From contig JAJQAA010000004.1 of NCBI GenBank assembly GCA_021204045.1, positions 22,634 through 80,419 of the forward strand: a DNA stretch of 57,786 nucleotides, read 5' to 3'. Below the pieces are notes generated by a model. The model ran no database searches. It worked only from the letters and a program-made list of their open reading frames with translations, and had not been told where the DNA came from. Every line of letters begins with the position of its first letter. Position 1 is the first letter of the stretch. The translations under genes and the position numbers were made by a program. Source of the stretch: Clostridiales bacterium. GTDB lineage: Bacteria; Bacillota; Clostridia; Lachnospirales; Lachnospiraceae. Positions 25,668 through 34,133 of the stretch are shown piece after piece.

Positions 25668-27269
25668 ATGTCACTATTATTTCACGCGATTCTGATGTCT
25701 TTTTTGGCCTGGATGAGCAAGACAGGCGCGCCGATGTGGACGAAATGGTCGCTGGCACTGGGCGCACCGCTGATTTCCGGCGTGCTCAACGGCATTATTC
25801 TGGGAAACATTTCTTACGGTCTTGAGATGGGCGCGACGGTAATGCTGGTGTACATCGGCGTTACGGTTATCGGCGGCACGGTCGTCAGTGATGTGATGCT
25901 GGGCGGCTACCTGGGCGTCACGATGTCGATGATCGCCGGAGTGGAACCGGCGGTAGGCATCACGGTGGCTTCGACGCTCGGCCTGCTGGGAACCCTGATT
26001 TCCCCGGTCGAGAAGACATTAAACACGATCTGGGTGGCGCAGGCGCGCAAATACGCCGCAAAGGGCGATACCCGCGGTATCGGGCTGATGAATGTGGTCG
26101 CGCCGCTGCTGTGGGGCTTCCTGATCTATTTTCTTCCGGGCTTTATCCTGATTTATTTTGGCAGCGGAACACTGGATCAGATTCTGAATGCCGCGCCCAT
26201 GTGGGTGACGAAGGGCCTGGCGGCTGTCGGCCATCTGCTTCCTGCGCTCGGCCTTGCGATGCTGATGAATCTGCTGTATTCCGGGAAGCTGGTCGCGTTC
26301 TTTATCATCGGTTTCGGCGCCAGCGTTTATCTTGGCCTTGGAGTGACGCCGATCGCGATATTTGGTGTGGCTCTGGCTATGCTGCATTACTTCTATATTG
26401 GTAAGGATGATTCCTCACCAGAGGCGCCGGCTGCGACGGCGGCAGAGGAGAAGACCGGCCTGATCCGCCTGGAAAAGAGCGATCTGAATAAATCCTGGCT
26501 GCTGTGGATCTGTTTTGGCCAGCAGTGTTACAATTTTGAAATCATGCAGGGCGTGGGCTTCTGTCACGCGATGACGCCGATCATCCGCCGTCTGTACCCG
26601 GATGACGCCGAAAAACGGCGGGAAGCGCTGGAACGCCATCTGGTTTATTACAATACTGAGAACAACTTCGGCGCGGCGATCGCCGGTATCACAGCTTCGA
26701 TGGAAGAAGAGATTGCGGGCGGCGCGCAGATTTCCAGCGCGGCGATCAACAGTATTAAGGCGGCGCTGATGGGTCCGCTGGCCGGTATCGGCGACACCGT
26801 CACACAGAGTCTTGTGAAAACGGTTTTCCTCGGCATTGCCTGCGATATGGCTCTGAACGGAAGCGCCTTCGGCCCGGTGTTTTTCATTCTGACAATGTCG
26901 GTATACGCGCTGATCCTCAGCAACCGCGCGTTTTACCTGGGCTATTATTCCGGCAGAACCTCGATTCTGCGCATGCTGAGCGGCAGGCGCATGAAACAGG
27001 TGACGGAGGCGATGAGCGGCCTGGGGCTTATGGTGCTTGGCGGACTGGTGGCTTCCAGTATTGCGGTCAGCACGCCGCTTACGATCGCGGCCGGTGAGAC
27101 CAGCGTTGTGCTCCAGGATGTGCTCAACGCAGTTCTGCCGGGGATGCTTCCGCTGATCGCGTTCCTCCTGATTTACCGACTGGTCAACAAGGGTGTGAAA
27201 CCGGTGCGGATCATCCTGATTATCTTTGTGGTTGGATTTATCGGTTCGCTGCTGGGAATTCTGGCGTAG
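25668..27269 (+). CDS. PTS mannose-family EIIC-EIID fusion protein
   Basis: 533 residues that combine two normally separate subunits. Residues 1-245 form the EIIC channel domain (about eight helices; GAPLISGVLNGIILGN, GVEPAVGI). A Pro/Ala/Glu linker (about 246-264) leads into EIID (about 265-533; KSWLLWICFGQQCYNFE, MTPIIRRLYPDD, YYNTENNFGA, GPLAGIGDT). The reading frame is continuous with no stop or start at the junction. Specificity within the mannose/fructose/sorbose/galactosamine group cannot be assigned. RBS CAGGAGGG. Confidence 0.92.
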   Translation: MSLLFHAILMSFLAWMSKTGAPMWTKWSLALGAPLISGVLNGIILGNISYGLEMGATVMLVYIGVTVIGGTVVSDVMLGGYLGVTMSMIAGVEPAVGITVASTLGLLGTLISPVEKTLNTIWVAQARKYAAKGDTRGIGLMNVVAPLLWGFLIYFLPGFILIYFGSGTLDQILNAAPMWVTKGLAAVGHLLPALGLAMLMNLLYSGKLVAFFIIGFGASVYLGLGVTPIAIFGVALAMLHYFYIGKDDSSPEAPAATAAEEKTGLIRLEKSDLNKSWLLWICFGQQCYNFEIMQGVGFCHAMTPIIRRLYPDDAEKRREALERHLVYYNTENNFGAAIAGITASMEEEIAGGAQISSAAINSIKAALMGPLAGIGDTVTQSLVKTVFLGIACDMALNGSAFGPVFFILTMSVYALILSNRAFYLGYYSGRTSILRMLSGRRMKQVTEAMSGLGLMVLGGLVASSIAVSTPLTIAAGETSVVLQDVLNAVLPGMLPLIAFLLIYRLVNKGVKPVRIILIIFVVGFIGSLLGILA

Positions 27270-27338
27270 ATCCATCGTCGCTTTGAGGTAGAGCAGATCC
27301 GACAGATTATAATTTTTGGCATATGCCCAAAACAATGC

Positions 27339-27367
27339 TTGACATCTGCCGGAGACAATGGTATGAT
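27339..27367 (+). promoter_or_regulatory. Promoter of rubredoxin gene
   Basis: TTGACA (27339-27344), 17 bp, TATGAT (27362-27367): near-consensus sigma-A promoter, giving a leader of only about 20 nt. Confidence 0.8.
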
Positions 27368-27395
27368 ACCACAAACAGAAAGGATGGTGAAAATC

Positions 27396-27551
27396 ATGAA
27401 GTATATCTGCGATGTGTGCGGCTACGAATATGATGAAGCTCTTGGCGATCCGGATCATGGGATCGCGCCGGGGACGAAATGGGAGGATCTTCCGGAAGAC
27501 TGGGTTTGCCCGCTTTGTGAGGTCGGCAAGGATCAGTTTAGTCAGGCGTAA
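27396..27551 (+). CDS. Rubredoxin
   Basis: 51-residue electron carrier with one Fe held by four Cys in two loops, CDVCGYEYD and CPLCEVGKD. Conserved Trp in [11 protein letters not shown]. The ATG at 27396 has AGGATGG upstream. Monocistronic from a strong promoter. In strict anaerobes rubredoxin commonly donates electrons to peroxide and superoxide detoxifying enzymes. Confidence 0.96.
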   Translation: MKYICDVCGYEYDEALGDPDHGIAPGTKWEDLPEDWVCPLCEVGKDQFSQA

Positions 27552-27578
27552 TGCAGCTCATTCCGAAAGGATGATAGG

Positions 27579-27643
27579 ATAAGGTGACAGGATAAGGCGA
27601 TTGTATAAGACGATGGTATAAGATCATCGGATAAAGCGATCGG
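27579..27643 (+). repeat. Five 13-bp degenerate direct repeats
   Basis: Contiguous 13-mers start at 27579, 27592, 27605, 27618 and 27631, each beginning ATAAGR (last ATAAAG) and containing a central GA. They fill the start of the 291-bp gap between rubredoxin and the next gene; no ORF is credible there. The rest of the gap holds a possible promoter (TGGAAT, 17 bp, TATGAT at 27796-27801). Confidence 0.65.
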
Positions 27644-27842
27644 CCTGGCAGACAAAAGTGGCGCTTACCGCAGAGAATTTCGGTTTTTTGCGGCAGACGC
27701 CGTTTTGATTGTATCCGGCAGATCCGCGTGCTGAATTCAGAAAAGCGCAAGAGATTGTTCATCGAAAATTTATGGAATTTGTCGTTGAATTATGGTATGA
27801 TTTTCTAAAGCTTCTCTAAGGATTCTTTAAGGAGGAAATGTG

Positions 27843-28370
27843 ATGGATAAAGCAAGAAGATTAGGCGTATGGCTGCTGGCGGCGCTGCTGGTGGCCGGTA
27901 TGTCCATGACGGTGTGGGCGGGCCAGTGGCAGGAAGATGAGGCCGGCGCCCGATATTATGCAGAAGACGGCGTGATTGTGTCGGGCTGGCAGGAGATCGA
28001 TGGGGACTGGTATTATTTTGACGCAGACGGCGTGATGCAGACCGGCTGGGTACGGACTGCGGACAATGGTAAGTGGTATTATCTTGATGCGGAGACCGGC
28101 GTTTGGATCAGCAAGCCGCAGCGTTCGCAGGAGACGGTGTGCCACCTCCTGGAAAACTGGCATATTGACAACCATTATTATCAGACGGAGACGGAAGAAG
28201 TCCTGTATTTTGTAACCCATGAGGACAACAAGGAATATCAGATTCAGGTCTGTTATGAGGATCTTCCGGAGCATTATGTCGTGCTGAACCGGTACACGGT
28301 GCGTAAGAGTACCGGGAAAACCACGGATGAAAACGCGGGCCATAATTTTGTGATGGGGTTTGCAAAATAA
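27843..28370 (+). CDS. Secreted protein with cell-wall-binding (choline-binding-like) repeats
   Basis: 175 residues. Signal peptide with hydrophobic core WLLAALLVAGM and probable cleavage after VWA (about residue 26). Two to three aromatic repeats follow (ISGWQEIDGDWYYFDADG, MQTGWVRTADNGKWYYL), of the type that binds choline or cell-wall polymers, then an unassigned C-terminal domain of about 80 residues. The ATG at 27843 is chosen because GGAGG lies 7 bp upstream. A related repeat protein lies at the right end of the window. Confidence 0.85.
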   Translation: MDKARRLGVWLLAALLVAGMSMTVWAGQWQEDEAGARYYAEDGVIVSGWQEIDGDWYYFDADGVMQTGWVRTADNGKWYYLDAETGVWISKPQRSQETVCHLLENWHIDNHYYQTETEEVLYFVTHEDNKEYQIQVCYEDLPEHYVVLNRYTVRKSTGKTTDENAGHNFVMGFAK

Positions 28371-28409
28371 AGGGCGCAGGTAAGAAGAAGCATTTTGAAA
28401 TGGCTATAG

Positions 28410-28441
28410 GAAAGGGCGCTATTTGTACCCTTTCTTTTTTT
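28410..28441 (+). terminator. Intrinsic terminator
   Basis: GAAAGGG (28410-28416) and CCCTTTC (28428-28434) form a stem followed by seven or more T. A TATAAT (28454-28459) downstream probably belongs to the promoter of the kinase gene. Confidence 0.88.
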
Positions 28442-28553
28442 GCCTGAATTTGCTATAATAAAAATGATTGGCGCTTCGGAGACCGAGACACGACCGAGCG
28501 CTTTGTGGAGATGAGGATCCACGGAAATAAAAGAACGAAAGTGAGGGGAGCAT

Positions 28554-29642
28554 ATGGAACATTTCAATCCTCTGTTGCAGGACAACAAGGACTCCAAAAA
28601 GTTTTTTACGATCGGCGAGATTATGCTGCGTTTAAGCCCGCCCAATTATGAGAAGATCCGTATGGCGAGCAGCTTTGAGGCAAGCTACGGCGGAAGCGAG
28701 GCGAATATTGCGCTGGCGTTGGCGAACCTGGGTATTGACAGTACCTTTTTCAGCGTCGTTCCCAACAACAGTCTGGGCAAGAGCGCGGTGCGTATGCTGC
28801 GCAGCAACGACGTGCACTGCACGCCGGTGATCTTAAGCGGCCCGGAGGACACGCCGACCTGCCGCCTGGGAACCTACTATCTGGAGACCGGTTACGGCAT
28901 CCGCGCGAGCAAGGTGATTTACGACCGCAAATACAGCGCGTTCACGGAGTACGATTACAGCAAGGTCGATCTGAAAGCTTTGCTGGCCGACTTTGACTGG
29001 CTGCATTTAAGCGGAATCACCCCGGCGCTGGGGCCGAACTGTCAGGGACTGATTCTCGAGAGCCTGAAGGCGGCGAAGGAGCTGGGACTGACGGTCAGCT
29101 TTGACGGCAATTTCCGTAGCGCTCTGTGGACCTGGGAGCAGGCGCGGGATTTCTGCACGAAGTGCCTGCCGTACGTGGATGTACTGCTGGGCATCGAGCC
29201 GTATCATCTCTGGAAGGACGAGGAGGATCACGACAAGGGTGATTATAAGGACGGCGTGCCGCTGCAGCCTTCCTATGAGCAGCAGGATATGGTTTTCCAG
29301 GCGTTTGTGGAGCGTTATCCGAACCTGAAGTGTATCGCGCGCCATGTGCGCTACGCGCACAGCGGCAGCGAGAACAGCCTGAAGGCCTTTATGTGGTATC
29401 AGGGACATACCTTTGAAAGCCGGCTGTTCACGTTCAATATTCTTGACCGGGTCGGCGGCGGCGACGCGTTCGCGAGCGGCCTGATCTACGCGATGATGCA
29501 CGATTACCGGCCGATGGACATGATTAATTTCGCCGTGGCCAGCAGCGCGATCAAGCATACGATTCATGGCGATGCCAATATTACAGATGATGCGCAGAGC
29601 ATCCGCAATCTGATGAATATGAATTACGATATTAAGAGATAA
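28554..29642 (+). CDS. PfkB-family sugar kinase, probable 2-dehydro-3-deoxygluconokinase
   Basis: 362 residues. Ribokinase/PfkB fold with N-terminal IGEIMLRLSPPN, substrate-side GGSEANIALALANLG and the ATP/catalytic signature GGGDAFASG. The opening motif, SFDGNFRSALW and EPYHLW segments fit KDG kinases, which make 2-keto-3-deoxy-6-phosphogluconate. Longer than typical KdgK (about 310-340) because of an N-terminal extension of about 18 residues and an acidic insert (EEDHDKGDYKDG). No KDPG aldolase is adjacent, so specificity is tentative. Confidence 0.82.
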   Translation: MEHFNPLLQDNKDSKKFFTIGEIMLRLSPPNYEKIRMASSFEASYGGSEANIALALANLGIDSTFFSVVPNNSLGKSAVRMLRSNDVHCTPVILSGPEDTPTCRLGTYYLETGYGIRASKVIYDRKYSAFTEYDYSKVDLKALLADFDWLHLSGITPALGPNCQGLILESLKAAKELGLTVSFDGNFRSALWTWEQARDFCTKCLPYVDVLLGIEPYHLWKDEEDHDKGDYKDGVPLQPSYEQQDMVFQAFVERYPNLKCIARHVRYAHSGSENSLKAFMWYQGHTFESRLFTFNILDRVGGGDAFASGLIYAMMHDYRPMDMINFAVASSAIKHTIHGDANITDDAQSIRNLMNMNYDIKR

Positions 29643-29669
29643 TCAAGTATAGCAAAGGAGCTATCCGTA

Positions 29670-30647
29670 ATGGATTTGAATTTTAAGCCGATTGAGGCAG
29701 GGGACATCGAGGCGATTTCAAAATATTTTTGCCGGCGGCCGAATAAAACCTGTGACAGCGTATGTCTGGACAGTTTCCTCTGGCGTGATTATTACCATGT
29801 GCAGTTCGCAGTCAGCGACGGGAAAGCATTGCAGTGGCTGATGGAGGAGGACGGCGTGAAGCACAGCGCGATGCCGATGTGCACGCAGGAGGAGCTCCCG
29901 CACTATTTTTATGAGATGGTGGATTACTTCAACAAGGTGCTGAAGCTTCCGTTCAAGGTATATCTGGCGGATGAAGAAGCGGTGGAGTACCTGCATCTGC
30001 GCGAATCGGATGACTTCGAGGTGGTCGAACAGGAGGATCTGAAGGATTATCTTTACGAGGGGGAAGCGCTGCGCACGCTGGCGGGCAAGAAGCTCCACAA
30101 GAAGAAAAACCACTTAAACAGCTTTTTAAAAGAATATGAGGGCAGATATGAATACCGCCGCATGGGCTGCAGCGATCGCGAGAGCGTCTGGAAATTCCTC
30201 GACCGCTGGCGTGCGGATAAGGGCGAGGACGCCGAGGTACACCTCGATTATGAGGTGCATGGTATCCATGACCTGCTGAAGCATTGCTGCGAGATCGGGA
30301 CGCTGCGGATGGCGGGTGTGTTTGTTGACGGTGAGCTTGAGGCGTTTACGATCGGGAGCTACAACCCGTATGAAAATATGGCGGTGATCCATATTGAGAA
30401 AGCGAATGCGGAGATTCGCGGTCTGTATCAGTTTATTAATCAGCAGTTCCTGATTAATGAGTTCCCCGACGCGCAGCTGGTGAACCGGGAGGACGATCTG
30501 GGGCAGGAAGGACTGCGCCGGGCGAAGGAATCCTATTATCCATGCGGATACGCGCGGAAATATCTGGTGCTGCAGAAAAACTTCGATCCCGAAGAACGAA
30601 AGGAAACAGGTTATGATAAGATATCTGGAGGGAAAGGAGAAGGTTAA
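29670..30647 (+). CDS. DUF2156 (LPG synthase C-terminal-like) protein
   Basis: 325 residues with the GNAT-like double fold of the DUF2156 family, related to the catalytic domain of phosphatidylglycerol lysyltransferase but lacking its membrane domain. Visible: KKNHLNSFLKEY, AGVFVDGELEAFTIG, IHIEKANAEIRGLYQFIN, NREDDLGQEGLRRAKESY. Probably transfers an aminoacyl or acyl group; substrate unknown. It overlaps the next acetyltransferase gene by 35 bp, implying a two-gene unit. Confidence 0.85.
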   Translation: MDLNFKPIEAGDIEAISKYFCRRPNKTCDSVCLDSFLWRDYYHVQFAVSDGKALQWLMEEDGVKHSAMPMCTQEELPHYFYEMVDYFNKVLKLPFKVYLADEEAVEYLHLRESDDFEVVEQEDLKDYLYEGEALRTLAGKKLHKKKNHLNSFLKEYEGRYEYRRMGCSDRESVWKFLDRWRADKGEDAEVHLDYEVHGIHDLLKHCCEIGTLRMAGVFVDGELEAFTIGSYNPYENMAVIHIEKANAEIRGLYQFINQQFLINEFPDAQLVNREDDLGQEGLRRAKESYYPCGYARKYLVLQKNFDPEERKETGYDKISGGKGEG

Positions 30648-31656
30648 TACGCGCGGCCTCTGGGGGGAGGCCTTTGGGGAAGATTCCGAGAGCTTTAAGG
30701 ATTATTATTATTCGGAGAAAGTGAAGGATAACCGTATCCTGGTGTGGGAGGATCAGGGGCGGATTGACGCGATGGTGCAGCTTAATCCGTATCTGCTGCA
30801 GGTACGCGACCGCCGCTGGCGCGTCGACTATCTGGTCGGCGTCGCGATGAGGGAAGAATGTCGGCATCACGGGTATATGCGGAGGCTTTTGTGCCGCGCG
30901 ATGACGGATATGCGCCAGGAGCTGATGCCGTTTTGCTTTCTGATGCCGGCTAACGAGGCGATCTATCGGCCGTTTGGATTTACTTATATTTTTGATCAGC
31001 CGCAGGTACAGCTGGCGCAGCCGTCGCGTGTGCTGGGACGACAGATTCTCCCATGGCTTGACATTATGGGAGGACCGTGGTTTCTGGACGCGCTGTCCGA
31101 CTGGATCAACAGCTGGATTTCGCAGAGCTGCCAGGTGTACGCGGTGCGCAGCGAGGCGTATCTGCTGCGGTTGTTTAAGGAGCTGGAAAGCGAAAATGGC
31201 AGTTTTAACGTGATTTATGACGGCAATGTGATGGTCGGGGTGCTTGCCGACTGGGGATGGCAGAAGCGGGAACAGCGTCTGCTTTACGCAAAACCGGATT
31301 ATGTCATGGAGACCGGGGCAGCAAAGCCGGCAATCATGGCGCGCATTATCACGCCGGAGATCTTTATGCGGGTAATCCATCTGAGCGCGGACGCGCCGGA
31401 GGAGATGGAAATCCGGCTGCAGATTTCGGATCCGTTGATTCCGGAGAATGATGGGCTGTGGCGCTGGTGCCTCAATCACGAGGCGTCCTGGCTTTTGCGG
31501 CCGGAGCGGGGCATGGACGGGGGCGCGCCGGAGCTTGTGCTCACGATCGATGAACTGACTTCCTGGCTTTTCGGTTATGGAGTACCCGAGGCAGCCGGGG
31601 CGTACCGTGATCGGATCGAGCCGCTGCGGGGCGTGTTTCTGGACGAGGTGGTATAG
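30613..31656 (+). CDS. Eis-like GNAT N-acetyltransferase
   Basis: 347 residues. N-terminal GNAT domain with acetyl-CoA loop REECRHHGYMRRLL (about 78-91), catalytic-region YRPFGFTY, a second degenerate GNAT domain and a C-terminal sterol-carrier-like domain: the three-part Eis architecture. Eis enzymes acetylate amines, including aminoglycosides in mycobacteria; the substrate here is unknown. It begins inside the upstream gene with AAAGGAAAC as its site. Confidence 0.85.
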   Translation: MIRYLEGKEKVNTRGLWGEAFGEDSESFKDYYYSEKVKDNRILVWEDQGRIDAMVQLNPYLLQVRDRRWRVDYLVGVAMREECRHHGYMRRLLCRAMTDMRQELMPFCFLMPANEAIYRPFGFTYIFDQPQVQLAQPSRVLGRQILPWLDIMGGPWFLDALSDWINSWISQSCQVYAVRSEAYLLRLFKELESENGSFNVIYDGNVMVGVLADWGWQKREQRLLYAKPDYVMETGAAKPAIMARIITPEIFMRVIHLSADAPEEMEIRLQISDPLIPENDGLWRWCLNHEASWLLRPERGMDGGAPELVLTIDELTSWLFGYGVPEAAGAYRDRIEPLRGVFLDEVV

Positions 31657-31730
31657 CGGATGGATCCCGGCAGCAGGGTTATCCAGGAATGACCGGGACA
31701 GGCGATTTGTCCGGGGGAGGTGCGAGTTTC

Positions 31731-32453
31731 ATGAATGAGATCGAGCAGTTAAAGCAGTGGATACAGGAAAGCGATAATATTGTCTTTTTTGGCGGAGCGG
31801 GCGTTTCCACGGAGAGCGGCATTCCGGATTTCCGCAGTGTAGATGGCCTGTACAATCAGAAATACGACTATCCGCCGGAAACGATCATCAGCCACAGTTT
31901 TTATGTGCGCAATCCAAAGGAATTTTACCGGTTTTATAAGGACCGAATGCTGTTTACCGACGCGAAGCCCAACGCGGCGCACCGTGCGCTGGCCGCGCTG
32001 GAGGCGCAGGGGAAACTGAAGGCCGTGATCACGCAGAACATCGACGGGCTGCACCAGGCGGCCGGGAGCCGGGAAGTGCTGGAGCTGCACGGTTCGGTCC
32101 ATCGCAATTACTGTACGCGGTGCGGGAAATTCTACAGTCTTCAGCAGGTGATCGACGCGGAAGGCGTGCCGACCTGCGATTGCGGCGGCACGATCAAGCC
32201 GGATGTGGTTCTGTATGAGGAGGGACTTGACCAGCGCACGCTGCAGAGAGCGGTGGACTACATCCGCAACGCGGATGTGTTGATTATCGGCGGCACCTCG
32301 CTGGTGGTGTACCCGGCGGCCGGCCTTGTGGATTATTATCGCGGCAGCAAGCTTGTGGTGATCAACAAGACCGTAACTCCGCGCGATAATTTCGCCAATC
32401 TTGTGGTGAGCGGAAAGATCGGCGAGGTGTTTGCACAGGGCATGGACGTATAA
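31731..32453 (+). CDS. NAD-dependent protein deacylase, Sir2 family
   Basis: 240 residues. NAD motifs GGAGVSTESGIPDFRS and TQNIDGLHQAAG, catalytic His in ELHGSVHRN, a four-Cys zinc site (YCTRCG, PTCDCGG) and GGTSLVVYPAAG. Removes acetyl or other acyl groups from lysines using NAD. The ATG at 31731 has GGGGGAGGTG upstream. It sits next to two acyltransferase-type genes and is followed 11 bp later by the DUF951 gene. Confidence 0.96.
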   Translation: MNEIEQLKQWIQESDNIVFFGGAGVSTESGIPDFRSVDGLYNQKYDYPPETIISHSFYVRNPKEFYRFYKDRMLFTDAKPNAAHRALAALEAQGKLKAVITQNIDGLHQAAGSREVLELHGSVHRNYCTRCGKFYSLQQVIDAEGVPTCDCGGTIKPDVVLYEEGLDQRTLQRAVDYIRNADVLIIGGTSLVVYPAAGLVDYYRGSKLVVINKTVTPRDNFANLVVSGKIGEVFAQGMDV

Positions 32454-32464
32454 GGAGGCGGAGC

Positions 32465-32671
32465 ATGGATCAGCGCTGGGTCTATGAGGTCGGAGATATC
32501 GTCAAACTGAAAAAGCCGCACCCTTGCGGCAGCTGTGAGTGGGAGATCCTGCGGGTCGGCGCCGATTTCCGCCTGCAGTGTCTGGGCTGCGGGCGCCAGG
32601 TCATGACGGCGCGACGTATGGTAGAAAAAAACGCCCGCGCGCTGCGCAAGAAAGAGACAGAACAGGGATAG
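32465..32671 (+). CDS. DUF951-family protein
   Basis: 68 residues, cytoplasmic. Conserved VGDIVKLKKPHPCGSCEWEI, two CxxC pairs (CGSC, CLGC) that could bind zinc, and a basic C-terminal helix. DUF951 genes commonly precede rpsF in Firmicutes and may bind nucleic acid; no function is established. Confidence 0.92.
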   Translation: MDQRWVYEVGDIVKLKKPHPCGSCEWEILRVGADFRLQCLGCGRQVMTARRMVEKNARALRKKETEQG

Positions 32672-32769
32672 CGGCTCCGAGAAATACCCGAAAAATACCA
32701 TTTTGAAAAAATGTTCCGGAAAATACTCTCAGAAAGCTCGCAAAATGGCTGTAAATGCCGAAAAACCGC

Positions 32770-32798
32770 TTGCATTTAAAGGAAAAATCGGTTAGAAT
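32770..32798 (+). promoter_or_regulatory. Promoter of rpsF-ssb-rpsR
   Basis: TTGCAT (32770-32775), 17 bp, TAGAAT (32793-32798). Confidence 0.7.
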
Positions 32799-32820
32799 AT
32801 TTTACCGTGACACAAATATT

Positions 32821-32861
32821 CCTTGCTCCCGGACTGAAGCCGGGGGCCGGAGACCACAAGG
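32821..32861 (+). promoter_or_regulatory. Candidate S6:S18-binding leader element of rpsF
   Basis: Outer stem CCTTG (32821-32825)/CAAGG (32857-32861) includes the start of the rpsF ribosome binding site, and the inner stem CCCGG/CCGGG is followed by GCCGGAGACC. The position and CCG-containing internal loop match the known autoregulatory S6:S18 motif that mimics 16S rRNA helix 22. Binding would block rpsF translation. The assignment is from layout, not from a covariance search. Confidence 0.6.
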
Positions 32862-32871
32862 AGGTAAAGCA

Positions 32872-33165
32872 ATGAACAAGTACGAATTAGCAGTTGTTCT
32901 GAGCGCAAAACTCGAGGATGAGGAGAGGGCGGCTGCCCTGGAGAAGGTTCAGGGTTACATTACCCGTTTCGGCGGCGTTGTGACCAACGTGGATGACTGG
33001 GGCAAGAGAAGACTTGCCTATGAGATCCAGAAGATGAAAGAAGCCTTTTATTACTTTGTCCAGTTCGAGTCTGAGAATTCCGATTGCCCGAATGAAGTGG
33101 AAGCACATATCCGCATCATGGAGCCGGTTATCAGATATCTTTGCGTGAAGCGCGACGAGGAGTAG
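32872..33165 (+). CDS. rpsF: 30S ribosomal protein S6
   Basis: 97 residues, full length for S6. Motifs MNKYELAVVLSAKL, GKRRLAYEIQKMKEAFY and EPVIRYLCVKRDEE. The ATG at 32872 has AAGGAGGT upstream, partly inside the leader stem. Binds 16S rRNA together with S18, encoded two genes downstream. Confidence 0.98.
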   Translation: MNKYELAVVLSAKLEDEERAAALEKVQGYITRFGGVVTNVDDWGKRRLAYEIQKMKEAFYYFVQFESENSDCPNEVEAHIRIMEPVIRYLCVKRDEE

Positions 33166-33200
33166 CAGCTGACTGGCAGTATAAAAGAAAGAGTGATGGT

Positions 33201-33698
33201 ATGAATAGAGTAATCCTGATGGGCAGATTGACCAGAGATCCGGAAGTGCGGTATTCGCAGGGAGAGCGATCGATGCCGATTGCGCATTATACACTGGCGG
33301 TGGACCGCCGGGGACGCAGAAATCAGAACCAGGACGGTGAGCAGGGACAGACGGCGGATTTTATCAATATTGTCGCGTTTGACCGTTCCGCGGAGTTCGC
33401 GGAAAAATATTTTCACCAGGGCATGCGGGTGCTGGTTTCCGGCCGGATTCAGACGGGAAGCTATACCAACAAAGAGGGTCAGCGTGTTTATACCACGGAC
33501 GTCATAGTGGATGATCAGGAATTTGCGGACAGCAAAAATTCCGGCAACAGCGGCAATGGAGGTAACAGCGGCAATTATGGCGGCGGTTACGGCGGCGGCT
33601 ATCAGCAGACAAGCCGTCCGGCACCCTCCAGCGCGATCGGAGACGGATTCATGAACATCCCGGATGGTGTGGAAGATGAGGGTTTGCCTTTCAACTAA
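33201..33698 (+). CDS. ssb: Single-stranded DNA-binding protein
   Basis: 165 residues. OB fold in residues 1-110 (MNRVILMGRLTRDPEVRYSQ, DFINIVAFDRSAEF, VSGRIQTGSYTNKEGQRVY), a Gly/Asn-rich linker with GGY repeats, and an acidic tail EDEGLPFN. The usual tail ends in LPF as the final residues; here one extra Asn follows. Coats ssDNA at forks and recruits partners through the tail. The ATG at 33201 has only a weak GAGTGATGG site. Confidence 0.96.
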   Translation: MNRVILMGRLTRDPEVRYSQGERSMPIAHYTLAVDRRGRRNQNQDGEQGQTADFINIVAFDRSAEFAEKYFHQGMRVLVSGRIQTGSYTNKEGQRVYTTDVIVDDQEFADSKNSGNSGNGGNSGNYGGGYGGGYQQTSRPAPSSAIGDGFMNIPDGVEDEGLPFN

Positions 33699-33752
33699 GC
33701 CGCGGGTTTAGCGCTGAGAGGCACGAGCGAATTCAATAAGGAGGCAGTACCA

Positions 33753-34019
33753 ATGGCATTCAATAAAACTGACAGACCGGACGGAGCCAAGCCGAGAAGA
33801 GGCGGCATCCGCAGGAGAAAAAAAGTATGCGTATTCTGCGGTGAGAAAAATGGCGTAATCGATTACAAGGACGCCAACAAGCTCAAGAGATACGTATCCG
33901 AGCGCGGCAAGATCCTTCCGAGAAGGATCACCGGCAACTGTGCGAAGCACCAGAGAGCCCTGACCGTGGCGATCAAGCGTGCGCGTCACATTTCCCTGAT
34001 GCCGTATACAATGGAATAA
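33753..34019 (+). CDS. rpsR: 30S ribosomal protein S18
   Basis: 88 residues. Basic N terminus then [29 protein letters not shown]-type core, [16 protein letters not shown] and [13 protein letters not shown]. The CxxC near residues 27-30 marks a zinc-type (C+) S18. RBS AAGGAGG. Last gene of rpsF-ssb-rpsR. Confidence 0.98.
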   Translation: MAFNKTDRPDGAKPRRGGIRRRKKVCVFCGEKNGVIDYKDANKLKRYVSERGKILPRRITGNCAKHQRALTVAIKRARHISLMPYTME

Positions 34020-34030
34020 ATGACAGGTTC

Positions 34031-34057
34031 GCTCCCCGGGGATTACCTCCGGGGAGC
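34031..34057 (+). terminator. Terminator hairpin after rpsR
   Basis: GCTCCCCGG/CCGGGGAGC followed by GTTGTTGTG, a weak T-rich tract, 12 bp after the rpsR stop. Confidence 0.65.
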
Positions 34058-34133
34058 GTTGTTGTGTGTGGAGCAGCTGATTTTTATATGTGCTGGAGCG
34101 ATATGTGATAGTCGCGGCAATGAAGCAGCCGGT

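Noticed and set aside
27579-27643. Plasmid-type replication origin iterons
   Set aside because: The 13-bp repeats resemble iterons, but no replication initiator gene or DnaA-box cluster is near.
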